NCBI RefSeq assembly: GCF_018139145.2
Contig: NC_059471.1
Location: forward strand, 202,201,494-202,265,493
Direction: 5' to 3'
DNA: 64,000 bases
DNA from: Gymnogyps californianus
Lineage: Eukaryota > Chordata > Aves > Accipitriformes > Cathartidae
A program made the position numbers and the translations under genes. The notes beneath the pieces are model-generated. The model worked only from the letters and a program-made list of their open reading frames with translations. It did not search any database and was not told where the DNA came from. This document shows, piece after piece, positions 1 to 14,024 of the stretch (its first letter is position 1; every line of letters starts with the position of its first letter).

Positions 1-3000
1 ATGCAAACACATGCCTGTAAGACGCAAAGATACAGATCATACACATAATATACAGAGCTCTGTTTTAGAGAGCAGCATGTCCAACACAGAATTGGAGACA
101 AGATGGATAACAGCTGTAAAGAGTTTATAGTGCTGTAGAATAGGAGAAGGCAAGTTGTAGCCCTTTCCCCAAGTATTGACTGATCACAAGTAGCGGATGC
201 TGTTTCCAAGGGGCCTTAGGAAACACAGAACACGAGTCTGAGTGTCAGCCTGAGACTCAGGGGATTTGAATTAATGCACCTAAGACAGGAAAATTTTTCC
301 CAATTGACAAACAATATTTTGCACACATGAGTTTAAATAATAGAAACTTTTAAGGGATTGGGTGAGAAACAATTTACAGCAAACAAAACTACCCTCCCTC
401 AGAACATGGCTGCAGTCCTGACCTGGTGTGCCCAGAGAGCAAAGAAAATATCAGCCACAACCCTCCTCCTTTAATCATCCCCCACTTTTCATCATATAAT
501 CCACCTGATCGGGGGTCGAGCTGTTGTCCCAAAAGACAGAGCTTGACTGGTCCTGCATCAGCTTAATGTGTCACCACTCTGCTTTGATATGGAGAAGCCA
601 GAAAGGACCCTGTGCTCTAAGCCGAGTTTAGCAACTCCACTTGGCTGCTCGCCACCCCCGGCCACTGGACTGGCTCATAGCTGCTTCTGCCAGCTGTGCT
701 CTCTGCCAGTTGTCTCCATCAGCTGTGTCTGCTGTCTGCAAGCTGCTCTGCGGTGTCACTAGCAGGCAGAGCGGCTGCTCAGCTCTCTCAGCTGCAGGCT
801 GCTCGGGTGTTTTGCTGGATTATTTCATATAGCTGTGCCTGGGGTGCTTCAGCTCTTCAGGAAGGTTCAGTGATGCACAGGAATGTGGTAAAGTCATCGC
901 CACAGAAAGGAAAGTCCCAAATACTGCCTCTTAAAGATCGCTTCAGTCACTCTCTCTTTGGGGTTTCTTCGCCAGCTCTTCCTGCTTCAGCAATTACTTA
1001 CCCTAAATTTGTAGGACTGCCCAGGCTTTTCCCATCCCTATACCTTAGCTGATTTTAACAGAAATGCTGTCAATATTACAAAATATCTATGAAATTTAAA
1101 TGTGTTAAGGCCTAACATGTTGTCTGTTGTAGTCAGCAGCTCCCACAGTCCTACAGGTGCCCAGAGTGGGTGCGTCCTACACAGCAGCCTGCTGCACCCA
1201 AGGAAGGTCCACCGGTCTCTCCACAGCTCAGGCTTATCCGGGCAGAAAAAAAGCCCGGCAGATAATGTGTTCCTGTACTTGTATTTAACACAACAAACAG
1301 CAAAAATATCCTTGTAAAATAATGCTTCAGATTGTGGTTTTTTTTTCATGTGGAGTGTATCTCTGCAAGAAATAGTCCTAGTTCCTTGGTTTTCCTACAA
1401 CTTCAACTACGTAGTTAAAACATCTGAGTTTTCCTATCTGTAGCATTTGCTGCAGTACTGAAGCAACAGGGAAAGAGCAAACTTGTTAGGCAACATCAGT
1501 AAGACTGATCACTTGCCTATTTTTGGCTGGTTGTCAGAGCAAGATTAAGAAACCAGTTATCCCACAAAACATTAGAGCTAACCTCTAATTGGTACCCTAC
1601 AGTGGTCTTGTAGATCACTTAGCTGAGCCAAATCAGTTAGATGGTCATTGCTGTTGTATGTACAGGATGCAAATATCTCCCAAATTTAATGCTTCAACTA
1701 TTAGCCTTGCTCTTCACTTCTTCAGATCAACTTTCTTTAAAAACTCCTTTTCAAAGGAACTTCAAAAACCAGAGATTACTCTAAAACTAGTGTAATGGAT
1801 TATATGCTAAGTTCCCCAAACCAGGCAAGGCTGGAAGCAAAACCACAGGTTGAATGAGGAAGAGAGAAAAGCTATAAAACTACTGCTATGCGACAAGCCG
1901 TGCTATTCTCAACAGTGCTAACAGGAAAACTGTAGCCCCTTTTCCTGTCTCATAAATCCACCCTCACCCATAATCCTTCTGCTCCTCACAATCATTGTCT
2001 CCCTTCCTATCTGTTGACAAAACCTTTATAGTATGAGTAGCATAAACTACTTTATCCTTGTGATTGCTTTTTCAGTGTTTTAAATAACATTATGTTTCTG
2101 CAGCATCATGCATTTCATAATGAAGGACAGTATATGAAAGACTGTGGGCCTCTTACCTGCTGTGCAAAGCTGGCTCGCCTGGGAACTTCTAGGGATCAGT
2201 TCCTGGGAAGTGAAGGACCATCTCAAGAAGGAGCCCTCCCTCCTACACTCTGTCGGGGATTCATCTAGGGAAAAAAAAATCACAGTGGGATTTGCAATCC
2301 AGTTCCAATCTGGTGCCTGACGATCTGAATAGCTGCAATTTAGAAGCAGTTGAAACTCAGTTGAAACTGCTTGGATGGAAATCGTCTCATCTAGTATCAG
2401 AGTCCACAGAGTAGGTGAGTATGCGGGGCTAGGTGTCTAGGCTCCTGTTGTGATCAGTGAGACCTAGTAAATGCTAGCAATGGTAGTCAGGGTGGGATTC
2501 ACCCAGCCAGAAGTAGGAGCCTGCTTCAGAGCGGGGTGAGACACTGTGGAGGTGCCATTGTCTGCACTCACGGCGAGGGGCACCCTACTCGTCTCCAAGT
2601 CTGGGCTGCAGATACCTACATCTAAGCAGCAGGAATCTCACTCCGTATTTTTTTATTCCCTGTGTTCAGTAAGACCAAAGAAAGCATAGCGCATACCAAT
2701 AAGCCCATAGCAATTTCTTGTCCTAAATGGTACAAAACAAATAGCATTAAGAAAAGGAATTGTAATAGGTTTGACTTGTTAAACATGTGCAAGCATTGGT
2801 TGCATAGGAACTAACACATAAAACTCATTGTGATTATGTCAGTGATAATAACAACTATAGGGAAGATTAATTTCATACTGTCTCTAAATTAGCATCTTCT
2901 ATTTTCTAGAGGTGGAAAAAGAAGAAAGCATGAAGAAAGCATTTGCGCTTGAAGGAGTAGATTTCGAGATCTACTTATAATAAGATAATTATTGCTTTTT

Positions 3001-3712
3001 AAGGTTCAGCAGGAGATATACTTATTATGCTTAATAATGGCTCTATTAAGAACACAGAGCCAAATAATCAACAGTTGTCCTGCCTCACAAGTTTTACAAT
3101 TAAAGGGTGTGATCTGGAGCAGTAAAAAGAACAACAAAGTAGACAAAAGTGAGAGATAAACTGCTTTGCTTGGAAACTGAACACAGCAAAACGAAAGGCT
3201 ACTAAAGAATACCCGGAGTAGGTTAATAAAACTACTATGTCACCATTACCTGTAATGCTTACAGTAGAGTATATTTGCCAAATCTGTGGGTATCATTAAA
3301 ACAAAAATTGAAGTCATGTTCAAAAGGATGTCCTTCATAAAGTATTTCAGTAGTTGCTGACTTGACCTCTGCATCTCAAAACAAAATTTCATAACAGTAT
3401 TATAGATGTAACATTAGGAATCGTGAAAGTTGATTCACTGTCCCAGAAAAATTAGCAGTACCAGGCTAAACTAATAAAGCAGAAAGAGGAGCACGAAGAG
3501 TATTTTAACACTCTGTTGGGAGTGCTGGGTTCACACGGTCTCTCCAGCAATTAGGCTGAAAGTTTTTCAAATTTCTGTTATGGATAAGGTTTCAGAGGGG
3601 AAAAAGGCACAGCATGTGCATCTTACCCCTCCTCTCTGATGTGTAAGGATGAGCTCAAACAAAAACCAAAAAGCTCAAACTTCTCTGTAAATATTTTTTC
3701 TGATTTCTTTCT

Positions 3713-3752
3713 GTCGTGTCCTGTCCCATCCCGTCCCATCCTGTCCCCCAGT
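3713..3752. repeat. Short CCTGTCCCATC-type imperfect tandem repeat
   Basis: Four imperfect 10-bp units of the GTCCCATCC(C/T) type next to a poly-pyrimidine stretch. Confidence 0.6.
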
Positions 3753-4989
3753 TCTGTTGTTCTTTAGGGGAAACTTTGAACAATTTTCAGGCTATTTAGC
3801 CCAACGACTGGGCTAAATTTGGCCTTGAAGCCAATGTCTACCTTAGAAAGTAATACAGTGCAATAGGACCAAACCGCAGAGTGAAAGGCTAGGTGCTGAA
3901 GAGCCAACACTTACCCCATACACTTTATGGACGATTTACTTCCATATAGCCTGACTGCTCCTTGATGGTTGGAGTGCATTGCACGCTGTCCTGGAGAACC
4001 TATTCTAGTTTAGCTCATGTGAAAGAAATTCACTTCACATGCTCCCAGACCCAAGTGCAGTAAATGGAGACAGTCAGGAGGTTCACTTCAAAAGCTTGCT
4101 CCTCATCTGAACTAAAATGCTCATATAGGGGCACCTTTGTCATATACATCTATTGCAGAAAAGTCAGTAGGAATTCTGTGCATCACCCAAACGATTAAAT
4201 TTAGCCCTCAGACAAATTAAAGTTCAGAATGTATGCAAATATTTTGTATAACAGCGGTTTCATAATCTCCTTTTAAATCCTAAATAAAACATCCTGTTAT
4301 TCTATTTTTATTGCCAGCTTGACATGAACATTTAATGTGAAAGTATATTTTATTAATATATAAATAGCTGCTTTTTCAGCTCAAATGTGTAGCTGCAGGT
4401 GATTCACTGAGAAAGAAGTACTTATAATACACACAAAAATACAGTTGTCTGGTAAGTGTACACAAAAGAAGGTTCATCCACATACAAAAGAGCTCTTGAA
4501 GACATAACAGTCATCTTCAAATTGTTGCTTCATGGTTTGAAAGTCCCCTTAGATGCTGAAAAACAGGAAGCATCTGTTTCAGATAGGCAAACAAACTCTT
4601 GGCATCTCCCAGTAAACACTGTTTTTACTTCCATTGCTTTTCAGCTACATGTTAATTCCAGACATTGTAAGTTGGAGTTTCTCAAACGCCTTCTCCTTTT
4701 CTAGCTTCTAAACCTCTATGATCACATGAAGCAGATTAAGGAATAATGAAATGCTGCGTAGTTTGTGCACTATATTATTTTCTTTTATGTATTACTAAAA
4801 AATTTGTTTCTTCTCTGCCATTAAGTACAGTACCTCCAGCTGCTTGATCTAAAAACACATCAGTATTAAGGAAGTGTTCTTTTGTCTTTACCAACTTGGC
4901 AATGGCTCATAACAGTTTTCCCTTCAGATGTTGTCCATGGAAGGAAAAAGAGAGGAACATTGCTTGTATCTTCAAAATTATTGTGTAAA

Positions 4990-5023
4990 GTTTTATATAT
5001 ATGTACATATGCATATATATAGA
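4990..5023. repeat. (TA)n / (TACA)n low-complexity tract
   Basis: Alternating AT with ATGTACATATGCATATATAT. Confidence 0.75.
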
Positions 5024-5528
5024 TCCAGTAATTGCCATGCTTTTTATCTCAGCTTTCTCAGATTTATTCTCCAGAAAGCACAATCAGGTGGTGAAAAAAA
5101 CTGATCAACACCCTTTCAAAGAGCAGAGAACAGTGTTGCTTTCCTTTTTGCTTCCTCTGAATTTCTATTGAAATCTCTATATTTTATCTGGGTTTAAAAA
5201 TTGATTTTTAAACTAGAAGTTTAGAGACCTTTTATGGATGACTGGAAAACTATTGTGAAATCATGGTCTACCAATAAGTATTACAAATCTGTGTTCCGGA
5301 CTCTTGATATAGAGGGAAAATACGCCAAAATGGTGTTATTACTGCTTGGAGAAGGCATCAGGACCAACATTTAAAGGAAGAGGCTCGGACAGACCTAGAG
5401 CGGGAAACCATGGCAGGACTGAGAGGAACTTCATCATCCACCATCATCTATGGATGAAGACAGGATCTGGAGAAGGCAGCTAGCAACTGAGAGGATATTT
5501 CTCATGACAGTTTTGGTATTGGTTATCG

Positions 5529-6485
5529 TGTTGGGTTTGTGTGGCGGGGGTTTGGTAGCAGAGGAGCTACAGGGGTGGCTTCTGTGAGAAGCTGCTAGAA
5601 GCTTCCCCAGCTCCAAGTCAGACGTGCCACTGGCCAAGGCCAAGCCAGTCAGCGATGGTGGTAGCGCCTCTGTGATAGCATATTGAAGAAGGGGAAAAAC
5701 TGCTAAAAAAAAAAGCTGCAGCAAAGAGAGGAGTGGGTTGTGAGAGAAACAGCCATGCACACACCAAGGCCAGTGAAGAAGGAGAGGGAGGAGGTGTGCC
5801 GGAGCAGACATTCCCCTGCAGCCCGTGGTGAGACGGCAGGCTGTCCCCCTGCAGCCCATGGAGGTTAACGGCGGAGCAGAGATTCCCCTGCAGCCCGTGG
5901 AGGACCCCACGCCGGAGGAGGTGGCTGGGCCCGGAGAAGGCTGTGACTCTGTGGGAAAGCCCACGCTGGAGCAGTTCATGGAGGACTGCAGTGCATGGAA
6001 AGGACTCACATTGGAGAAGCTCGTGGAGGGCTGACCCCCGTGGGAGGGACCCCATGCTGGAGCAGTGGAGAAGTGTGAGGAGTCCTCCCCCTGAGGAGGA
6101 AGGAGCGGCAGAAACAACATGTGATGAACTGACCGCAACCCCCATTCCCATCCCCCTGCACTGCTCAGGGGGAAGAGGTAGAGGTATCGGGAGCAAAGCT
6201 GGGCCCAGGAAGAAGGGAGGGGTGGGGGGAAGGTGTGTTTTTAAGATATGGTTCTGTTTCTCATCATCCTACTCTGATTTGATTGGTAACAAATTTAATT
6301 GGTTTCTTTTTCCCCAAGTCGAGTCTGTTTTGCCTGTGACCATAAGTGGTGAGTGATCCCTCCCTGTCCTTGTCTTGACTCACGAGACTTTCATTATATT
6401 TTCTCCTCCCCATCCCGCCGGGGGGAGGAGTGAGCGAGCGGCTGCGTCGTGCTTTGGTGCCGGACGGGCCTAAACCACGATAACC
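5529..6485 (-). mobile_element. Endogenous retroviral LTR with internal minisatellite, family 1, copy A
   Basis: Reverse-orientation copy of the element at 39959-41101. Shared parts include the TGTGAGAAGCTGCTAGAAGC stretch, the run of degenerate CTGCAG...GCTCCAGCGTGG-like units, and the CATTATATTTTCTC block. No internal retroviral genes adjoin it, so it looks like a solo LTR. Its right end (GCGGCTGCGTCGTGCTTTGG to CCACGATAACC) differs from copy E and resembles the end of family 2. I could not find a clean target-site duplication. Long open frames inside are an effect of the GC-rich repeats, not genes. Confidence 0.8.
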
Positions 6486-9015
6486 TTTCACAAGAATGGG
6501 CAGCAGGATCCTTTGAGATTAAACCTAAAATCACCCATTTTAGAAGGAAAAAAATCAAAGTGTACGTGGAGTAGCATGGAGAATGTTTACTTTTTCTCTG
6601 CAGAAGTGAAGCCTAATGGCATACTCTTAGTGGTCAGTGTACATTGGCTGGTGATTTTCTGTGTTCCCTTTATGGCTTTGTAAGGCAGGAGCCTAGAATT
6701 AATGGGGTTTTGAAATACAGAGTAAGATTTTTTCCCTTTACATTTCAACTCCTTCAGGTTCTGAAGGACTCAGCTGGTGGGTTTTATGGCTAACAAAGGC
6801 AGGCTGGGGAAAGCAGCTGACTACAGGTGCTTTTAAATCCCAGCCTGAGAAGTTCTCTCTCCACTGAAGATCTGTATCTGTAATAAATTTAATCCACACC
6901 AACACTTAGTGAAGTTCATGTTTAATCTAATCTAATCTTAAAAGACAGTAAAATATTTGGCTATAGATTCTTGCATCCAGCTCATATCACTTGTAACACA
7001 TGTTCTGTATTTTTTGTCAAACTCTTTATCCTTTTCTCAAAAACAAAAAGGAAAGAAATTGTTGGGATGGGAAAGAACAGGCAATGTAACCAGAACTTCA
7101 AAAAAGTGTAAAAGATCTAAAATTACACCTGCAGCTCAATGCTCAGAGAGGATAAATAGCCAGATACACAGACACACGCACACAAACTCCATTTTTCTTT
7201 GATGTCCCTAATACAAATGCCGACCAAGAGCTGTCTTGCTTACTTTTACGAAATAAACATGTGAAATCAGAGCCCAAGGCAGATGTATTACCAACTAGAG
7301 ATTTCCTGTTGTGTTCACTGAAGCTACAAGGAGCAAGATAACAAGAAAGGAATAAAATCCAGGTGGTAATACAAGCCTGAACAGCATATTGATGCTGGTA
7401 GGAGTATATTTTTCTGCTCTTATTTTATTAAGATATATATGAAATTGCTAGGTTAGTCACTGATTTCACAGAAAACCAGTGAGCACTGGCTGGCTCCACA
7501 TGGTTATCCAGCCAAGGGCTCTTTACGGAGGTGACATCTCCCCTGCTCTCCAACCACATCGGTGCTCCAACTTCCACATCAGTCTCCTCTTTCACCATTT
7601 GTCAGCAAATTTACCACGTCCACTTTCATCTCCCACTCCCACTTTTATCCGCACTGTAAGGCAGATCAGAGACAAACCCTCTACACCAAAAAAACCCAGC
7701 CCTCCCCCCAAAAAAACCAAAACACCATGTCCCTCCACTCCCAGCCAAGGTGTTTACAAATTTGTTTTCTCTGACCCGGTGCTCAGATTTATCTCTCTCT
7801 TTGCTCTTTTGCCATGGTGAGGAGGTAACATTCTCACTTTTGGGGGAAAACTGAGAACAGGTACCTCTTTGATGCTATCTTTGCAAAGACCACATGGGAG
7901 ATGTTGCATTCTGCACAGGACTGGTCTGCTTTAGTTGTCCCCATCCATCCCACATTGTCAGGCCATCCAACAGCTTTCTCTGGTTATGTCTGCAACATGC
8001 ACGGGGTGAGCAGCCACAAGGCTCACACAGGCAGCACGAGAGGACGACTGGCACGGTGGCCAAGCCCCGAGACAACGTGTGCGCGGCCACTGGCAGCTGG
8101 GCCGGCACCTCCTGTGCCAGCTGGAGCCTCCAGCTGGTTTGGCCCCACTCTGAGCTCTCTGGTGCAGAGCAGTGACACACGGTGCAGACACGTCCTCTGG
8201 GTCTCTGCTGTTCCTCAGATTTATGCAACAAGTACTGCTCTTTCTGGCTGCCTGCCTCTGGTGTCCACTCTGACAGAGGTTCTCCTGCTTTTCTCTCACC
8301 CGAATACACACAGCTCTCACAAACCATACTGACATCCTTCCTTTGCACAAGGTCCTTAGTCTGCCCAGTCCACAGACTCAGAGGGGCATACTTTTAAGTG
8401 TTTATTTCATCAAGGAGTCTAGTTATGTGCTGTATTCTTAAGCAAGAAAGGTGGTTGTCTCATCCATCACCTTAGAACAGCTTTCACCCCACTGCCCATA
8501 TTCTGCTCTTCCTCAGCCCTTTCTCACCATCTTCAGCTACACCTTTTTGTAGTATCTTCTCCAGCTTCTTCCCACAAAAAAGCTAATGAGCAAGTTGCTT
8601 TCTCTGCACTGTGCAGAGCAGACGTACTCCACAGCAGACCTTGCTGCAGCCAGCAAAGGCTCTGGAGAGACCCAGGTCTTAAGGTTTCTCCACAAGACCC
8701 AGCTTGCTTCGAGAAAGCAGTCTTTAGCAGCCAGCCAGAACTGCGGTTGTCTTCCTGCAGCTGGCATAAACTGGAGAAGTCTATACTGCTGTATTTTGTG
8801 TCTTGGCTAATTCAGAAGAAAAGTAATCATGTAAAAACACCTGGATGAAATCCTTATCATTGAGTGGTCTAGAACCAATCATTGTGAAAATCAGACATTC
8901 TTTTTAAAACATGCTGCACTTGCACTCGTGTCTGTACATCAGGAGCAGTTTCCCATGGAGAGGTAGTGTTGGGGAGCTTTTTGCAGGAGTAGCCTGTGGC
9001 TGAGGCCTTTCCCTG
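6486..9015. other. No gene recognised
   Basis: Unique sequence between LTR copies A and B. The stretch 7.9-8.4 kb is GC-richer and has overlapping open frames on both strands, none resembling a known protein. Confidence 0.55.
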
Positions 9016-9595
9016 TGCTGTGGTTTAACCCCAGCCGGCAACGAAGCACCACGCGGCTGCTCGCTCATTCCTCCCACCCAGTGGGATGGGGGAGAGAATC
9101 GGAAAAAAAAAACCAAACTCGTGGGTTGAGAAAAAGACAGTTTAATAGGACAGAAAGGAATAAAATAATGATAATAATAATAATAAAACAGCAATAATAA
9201 TACTAAAAGAATTAGAATAGACAAACCAAGTGATGCACGATGCAGTTGCTCACCACTCGCTGACCGATGCCCGGTTAGTTCCCAAGCAGCGATCCGCCCC
9301 TCCTGGCCAACTCCCCCAGTTTATATACTGGGCATAACGTCATATGTTATGGAATATTTTGGCCAGTTTGGGTCAGCTGTCCTGGCTGTGTCCCCTCCCA
9401 GCTTCTTGTGCCCCTCCAGCCTTCTTGCAGGCTGGGCATGAGAAGCTGAAAAATCCTTGACTTCGCATAAACACTACTTAGCAACAACTCAAATATCAGT
9501 GTGTTATCAACATTATTTTCCTACTAAATCCAAAACACTGCACTATACCAGCTACTAGGAAGAAAATTAACTCTATCCTAGCTGAAACCAGGACA
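9016..9595 (-). mobile_element. Endogenous retroviral solo LTR, family 2, copy B
   Basis: Reverse-orientation copy of the LTR seen also at 30377, 36761 and 58394. Termini are TGCTGTGGTTTAACCCC and AACCAGGACA. It contains the (ATA)n run, a TATA box (reverse TATATAAA at 9320-9327) and the repeated CTGGCTGTGTCCCC block. Flanks CCCTG / CCTTG are a target-site duplication with one mismatch. No internal genes. Confidence 0.88.
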
Positions 9596-12500
9596 CCTTG
9601 CAGAGTTTTGGAAGCAGAATTAATCTGCTGGGAACTGACACAGCATTTCTGCCACAAGAAGGATTTTCTATACATTTTTGTTATGGTGGGAGACAGGAAC
9701 AGGAAGAGTCACGAGCACCTTAAGGAGCCTGAGATGAAGCTTAACACTGCCTGCAATGTTCTGGGGGGAACTTCACTGCTGGGGAACAGACAGCTGGTGC
9801 TAGCAGCCTAAACTGGATCACAGTCCCTTCCCAGCCTCCTTACTGGAGTATCTGTGTACTATTAAAGCTCTTATGGTTGTAAATTGCGAGTCAGGTTTCT
9901 CATGAATAAATATCAACAAAGGTAAAAAGAGGTTTTTAGCATAGAGTTAAAAGCATGGGAATAGCTGAGTTTTTGTGAAGCTCTGACCCTGTCATGATGG
10001 GGATCCCTCCCGTCAGAAGTCACAGTGTACATTTAAGGGCACCAACTATTTGCTGTGGTAAGAGCTACTCTAACACTGGGAGCAGTCTCCAGAGAGAACC
10101 AGATAGTTGAAAGAAATCCCCCATGTTTTCAACAAATTCTGTCTGTAATCACTGGATCCCAAGACATGCCCCAGCTGCATTTGTTACAGTTCAGGAATAT
10201 GGAAAAGGAGACAAAAGTGAGTGATCACTAGAGTTCTGGATTTTGTAGTCTGGGACTATTGGCTGATTTGTACCAGCTGGTTATATAATATTTCATATAA
10301 TATTATATTAATATTTATTATGTTATATATGATATATATTATATATTGTATTAATGGCTGATTATGTATTATATTAGTAAAATAGCAGTGACTCCTTAGA
10401 GCCATTTCCACAAGCTGGAGCTTCTTATAGTCTTGGGAGATCATTCTGCAGCCAGAAATAGCTGAAGTACGAAGTAGATCTAGGTATCCCCAACCTTTGA
10501 TTAGCTGTGTTCCCATGCATTCTCCTGACAAACACACATTGTATCCCCCAGAATAGGGCTACGTGAATTAAGCTGACTATCCAGTTGTTCCTTTTGGGTT
10601 TTTTTGCCACCATAGGTTTGAAAAAAACCAACAGTGTATGCTATCCAGAATATAGTCCCACTGAGAACATTTCCAAATATTATCTCCATCTGTGGTGAGA
10701 GAGAACTTTCAGGATGATTTCTTCTATGCTATATTGAACACATATCAATTTATGGTAATAGTTATTAACTACTATTGAAAATTTTATTTGAAGAATACTG
10801 AGTTAGGAATACTACATAGGAAAAGATCAGTCATCAGGTGCATAAGCAATGTTTTAATGGCTAAAGGTATTTTTACATTAAAATCAAAGTAAGATCAATA
10901 TCTGAAGGCCAAAAATGCTAAATTATGTCAGTGTTTTCTGACCATTCTAGTAAATCATAATGCTGAGTTCCTGAGTAAGTGGGGCAGAAATCCATAAAGT
11001 GAGTTTCTCTGAAAAAAAAAAAAGACAAAAATAATGAACAATGTTAACTTAAAAAAAGACCAGCTCAAAAGAGAGAATAAGAAGGGAAACTTGAGCTTAG
11101 ACCTTCATGATTCCCTTAACCTCATCTCGTAGGAAAGACTGACTTGATGGTAGTATGCATCTTTCTGCCGCTGTATCCAATTGAACATCCCTTTTAGAAA
11201 TTTGGGAACAGTTTCAAATTAATTAATAACATGAATTAAATATGAAATTATAAATACAATACTTGTCCTGCTCTCTCTCTGTTCAATGTTAAATTTGATG
11301 TATTTTATGCTACTCGTATAATTTCCATTTTCAGTACTTCACCAGTTTTATCTTTAGGTTTCAGAATTAATAATCTCTTAAAATGCATGATATCCATTCA
11401 TACCTCTTACCTATTTCTTTGCCCGTCCAAAAATTCATGTTAACATCACTCTAACAGTCTACGCTCATATCACTTCTTCAAAGTATGTAATGTTTTCATC
11501 TTTCATCAGAAACAGTTCTCTACCACTCTTTGGTAAGTAGGAATTCCACTTCTTGAATGATTTGCCTTTTATTCAAATACAGGGCCAGATCCAGACAAAA
11601 ATACTGCAACCCCATCCAAACACTAACCCAAAAGCACCAGGCAGCCAGGAAGGCTGCTCCAGCCTTTCTGCACTACGGCATGAACCTTGGGAACTATGGA
11701 CATTGGGAACCTCCCTGCACTTCCCAGCAGAGGATGCAAGTGGAAGAAAAAGGAAAACCTTCCTGTGCCCAGGTCATTTTGTTGTCAGTACAAGCCTGGC
11801 CAACAGAAGTGCTTTTCCAACATCCCTGCTGCAGTTACAATGCAGTTCCTGTGGCTCTTAGGGTACAGTACTCCGGGGGGAAAAAAAAGGTAAGAGACTC
11901 CTAATAATAGGAAGATTCTGCGATATTACAAATGTCAGATCAGGGTAGCGCTGCATGAATCAGAGAGAAAGAACTGGCTTATTACTAAGCAAACTGCTTC
12001 TATTTATACACAAATAACTATGGCTCAATTATGCACTTAAGCACTGCTTTTAGGCAAATTCGCTTTCTGTAAAGCAAAAGCAATATGGTAAAAGTTACTT
12101 TCTACCACATCCCTTCAAACAGTACAGTCTTTGTCCTTGTTAAACTATTATACAGTATGTAATCTCATTAAGCTTGTGCAAAAGTGGCAAATTTGCCCTT
12201 TGGATTTTATTTTTTTAATTACATGGATTGTAAGTTTTCAAGATCTAAACCCAAGCTGCTAGTGCCTTTTTTTTAAATAGAGAGTCAAACATGAACGGAT
12301 GATAAGTAATGGCATTACAACATCTGTACAGAGATGGTGGGAGAGGTTTGACTGAATCTCTTAGAATTGTGAGAGGAATATATTTAGCTGGTTTAAATAA
12401 CATAATTTTTGTGCAGTTTTGGACCTTCCCTACTACAGCAGCTTGGTGTTTTATTCTCTGTTATTTGAAGTAGTTCTTAAGTCACTGAGATCATCTTTTG

Positions 12501-13202
12501 CACTTAAATCAAATTTTAAATGATACTTTTGTGACAAGCTTTTTAGTCTTTCTTCATCATCTTTTTATGTGATGCTGTTAGTATGCAGTTATCTTCTGGA
12601 TTTCTGTGATTGGTGCCTTCAAGCACATCTCAATGGAGTGTTTTCTTTACCCTGCCACATTTATGTTGCTTTCAGCTTGCTTAGAGGCAGTTTGGCTGTT
12701 AAACAATTTCTTCCCTTGAGGCAATACTGATTACACTTATTTATGACATCATCTCTGAAAGTGAGATTTTTACAATTCTCCAAGGCAGAAATTTATTCTC
12801 AGCAATTTTCTTCCTTTACAGATTCCTTCAATAAAATAAATGTTAGAACCAGGTGCATATAATGGAGATCACACTTTGGTTACAAATAAACTTAAATCAT
12901 TAAGCCAAGTGGGTAGAGTAACATAAGATGTGACATCCATTGCTTGTTGCCTCAGCTATCTTTGATTCAACGATGAGTTAGTGGCATCTTACAGTGTCAG
13001 TACTGGGAGTTCCCTAGATGCAGACCAGTGCTGAGATGTGAGTACCATATCTCATACAAAGTGTGCATGACCCACTTCAGCTTGGTGGCTGGTAACAGAT
13101 ATGGGACAAGTGACCAGAGCAAAGGAAGTTTACTCAGTGTTGCTCCTTTTGTCTATTATCCTGTGGAAAAGGAAACTGGGACCACAGAGGCTGTTGCAGC
13201 TG
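9596..13202. other. No gene recognised
   Basis: AT-rich unique sequence downstream of the pseudogene's polyadenylation signal. Apart from the AT-rich tract at 10.3 kb I see nothing. Confidence 0.55.
10281..10350. repeat. AT-rich low-complexity tract
   Basis: About 70 bases almost free of G and C, with ATATAATATT-like units. Confidence 0.8.
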
Positions 13203-13208
13203 TTTATT
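13203..13208 (-). promoter_or_regulatory. Polyadenylation signal AATAAA of the GH31 pseudogene
   Basis: Reverse-strand AATAAA, 68 nt downstream of the TGA of the terminal exon. Position and spacing fit a short 3' UTR and support 13.2 kb as the 3' end of the locus. Confidence 0.6.
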
Positions 13209-13276
13209 AGGGGTGTTCAGTCCATCCCCTCTGGGATGTCTCCTTGTCGGTGCTAGAGGAGCACTGCACAAGCAAG

Positions 13277-13321
13277 TCATGCATTTTGATCTGGGATACT
13301 GAGGTTGGACACTTCAAGATG
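13277..13321 (-). pseudogene. GH31 pseudogene, terminal exon 19 with stop codon
   Basis: 45 bp after GTTTCAG, encoding HLEVSNLSIPDQNA and TGA. It is short, but it fits the family's final strand ('vL.i.nLsl...'), is in phase with exon 18, and is followed 68 nt later by AATAAA. It ends a little earlier than I would expect for the family, so the stop could itself be a late truncation. Confidence 0.7.
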
Positions 13322-13865
13322 CTGAAACTGTAACCGTTGTCTCACTGTAGTGATAGTTTCCTTAGGAACACAAAGGTACAGCAGAGATTTGCCCTTCCCT
13401 CCTCTGATGATAGGGAGACACTCATTAGAGCCAGCTACGCTGTAATTATTTTTGGACACTAAGTAACTGTGAGAAAGGATCTCCACCACTTCTTTTCAGC
13501 AGCTGATAAATAACTTTGACAAGTTTTCTCATTTTATGAGAATGATAATAATGCCCATAAAACTGCTAACATTTCTGCCAGTTTGTGGAGCTGTATCTTC
13601 TTTTCATTATTTCATTAGTTTAAAAACTTGTGTAAGTGGCAGACATTAAGTAAAAGAAAGTGTATGTGTAATAGCAAAGATTAAAGTTTCCTAAAACAGC
13701 TCTTGCTTTTGCTTTTCCCACCCCCCCTAAAACTCAGACTGTTGTATCAAGAATTGGTGTCTGGTTATACTTGGAAATGAAGTGTGGATGAGAAACTGTT
13801 CCTGCTATTCATTGACTATACCCCTTTCCCTAAGGTTTTTCTTAACTGCTCAGTGCAGCTCGTAC

Positions 13866-14024
13866 CCCACTCAGCTCATAACAGAAAGCATCTCCACAGA
13901 TGACTCTTCCATTCAGAGCAACAGCATGAGGTCTCAGTTTCAGGCCAAGTATCACAATTTTGTTGTACTTCAGAGTGCCAGCCCCTCGGTAGCCATTTTT
14001 CAGTATTTCTGTCTTCAGATTTCC
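13866..14024 (-). pseudogene. GH31 pseudogene, exon 18 (C-terminal beta-sandwich)
   Basis: 159 bp, phase 0 to 0, between TTTTTCCAG and GGG|GTACGA. It encodes GNLKTEILKNGYRGAGTLKY, then KIVILGLKLRPHAVALNG and DAFCYELSG. This corresponds to the family's 'l.s.vl..GY.....l.l..i.v.G....p..vtvNG' region. Intact. Confidence 0.87.

Larger units (their letters stand above)
1..5528. other. No gene recognised (3' flank of the pseudogene)
   Basis: Read on both strands. Only short open frames of chance length, the small repeats listed, and AT-rich unique sequence. I see no exon with family resemblance. Confidence 0.6.

Noticed and set aside
5434..6138. 234-codon minus-strand open frame
   Set aside because: Lies mostly within LTR copy A and follows its tandem repeats.
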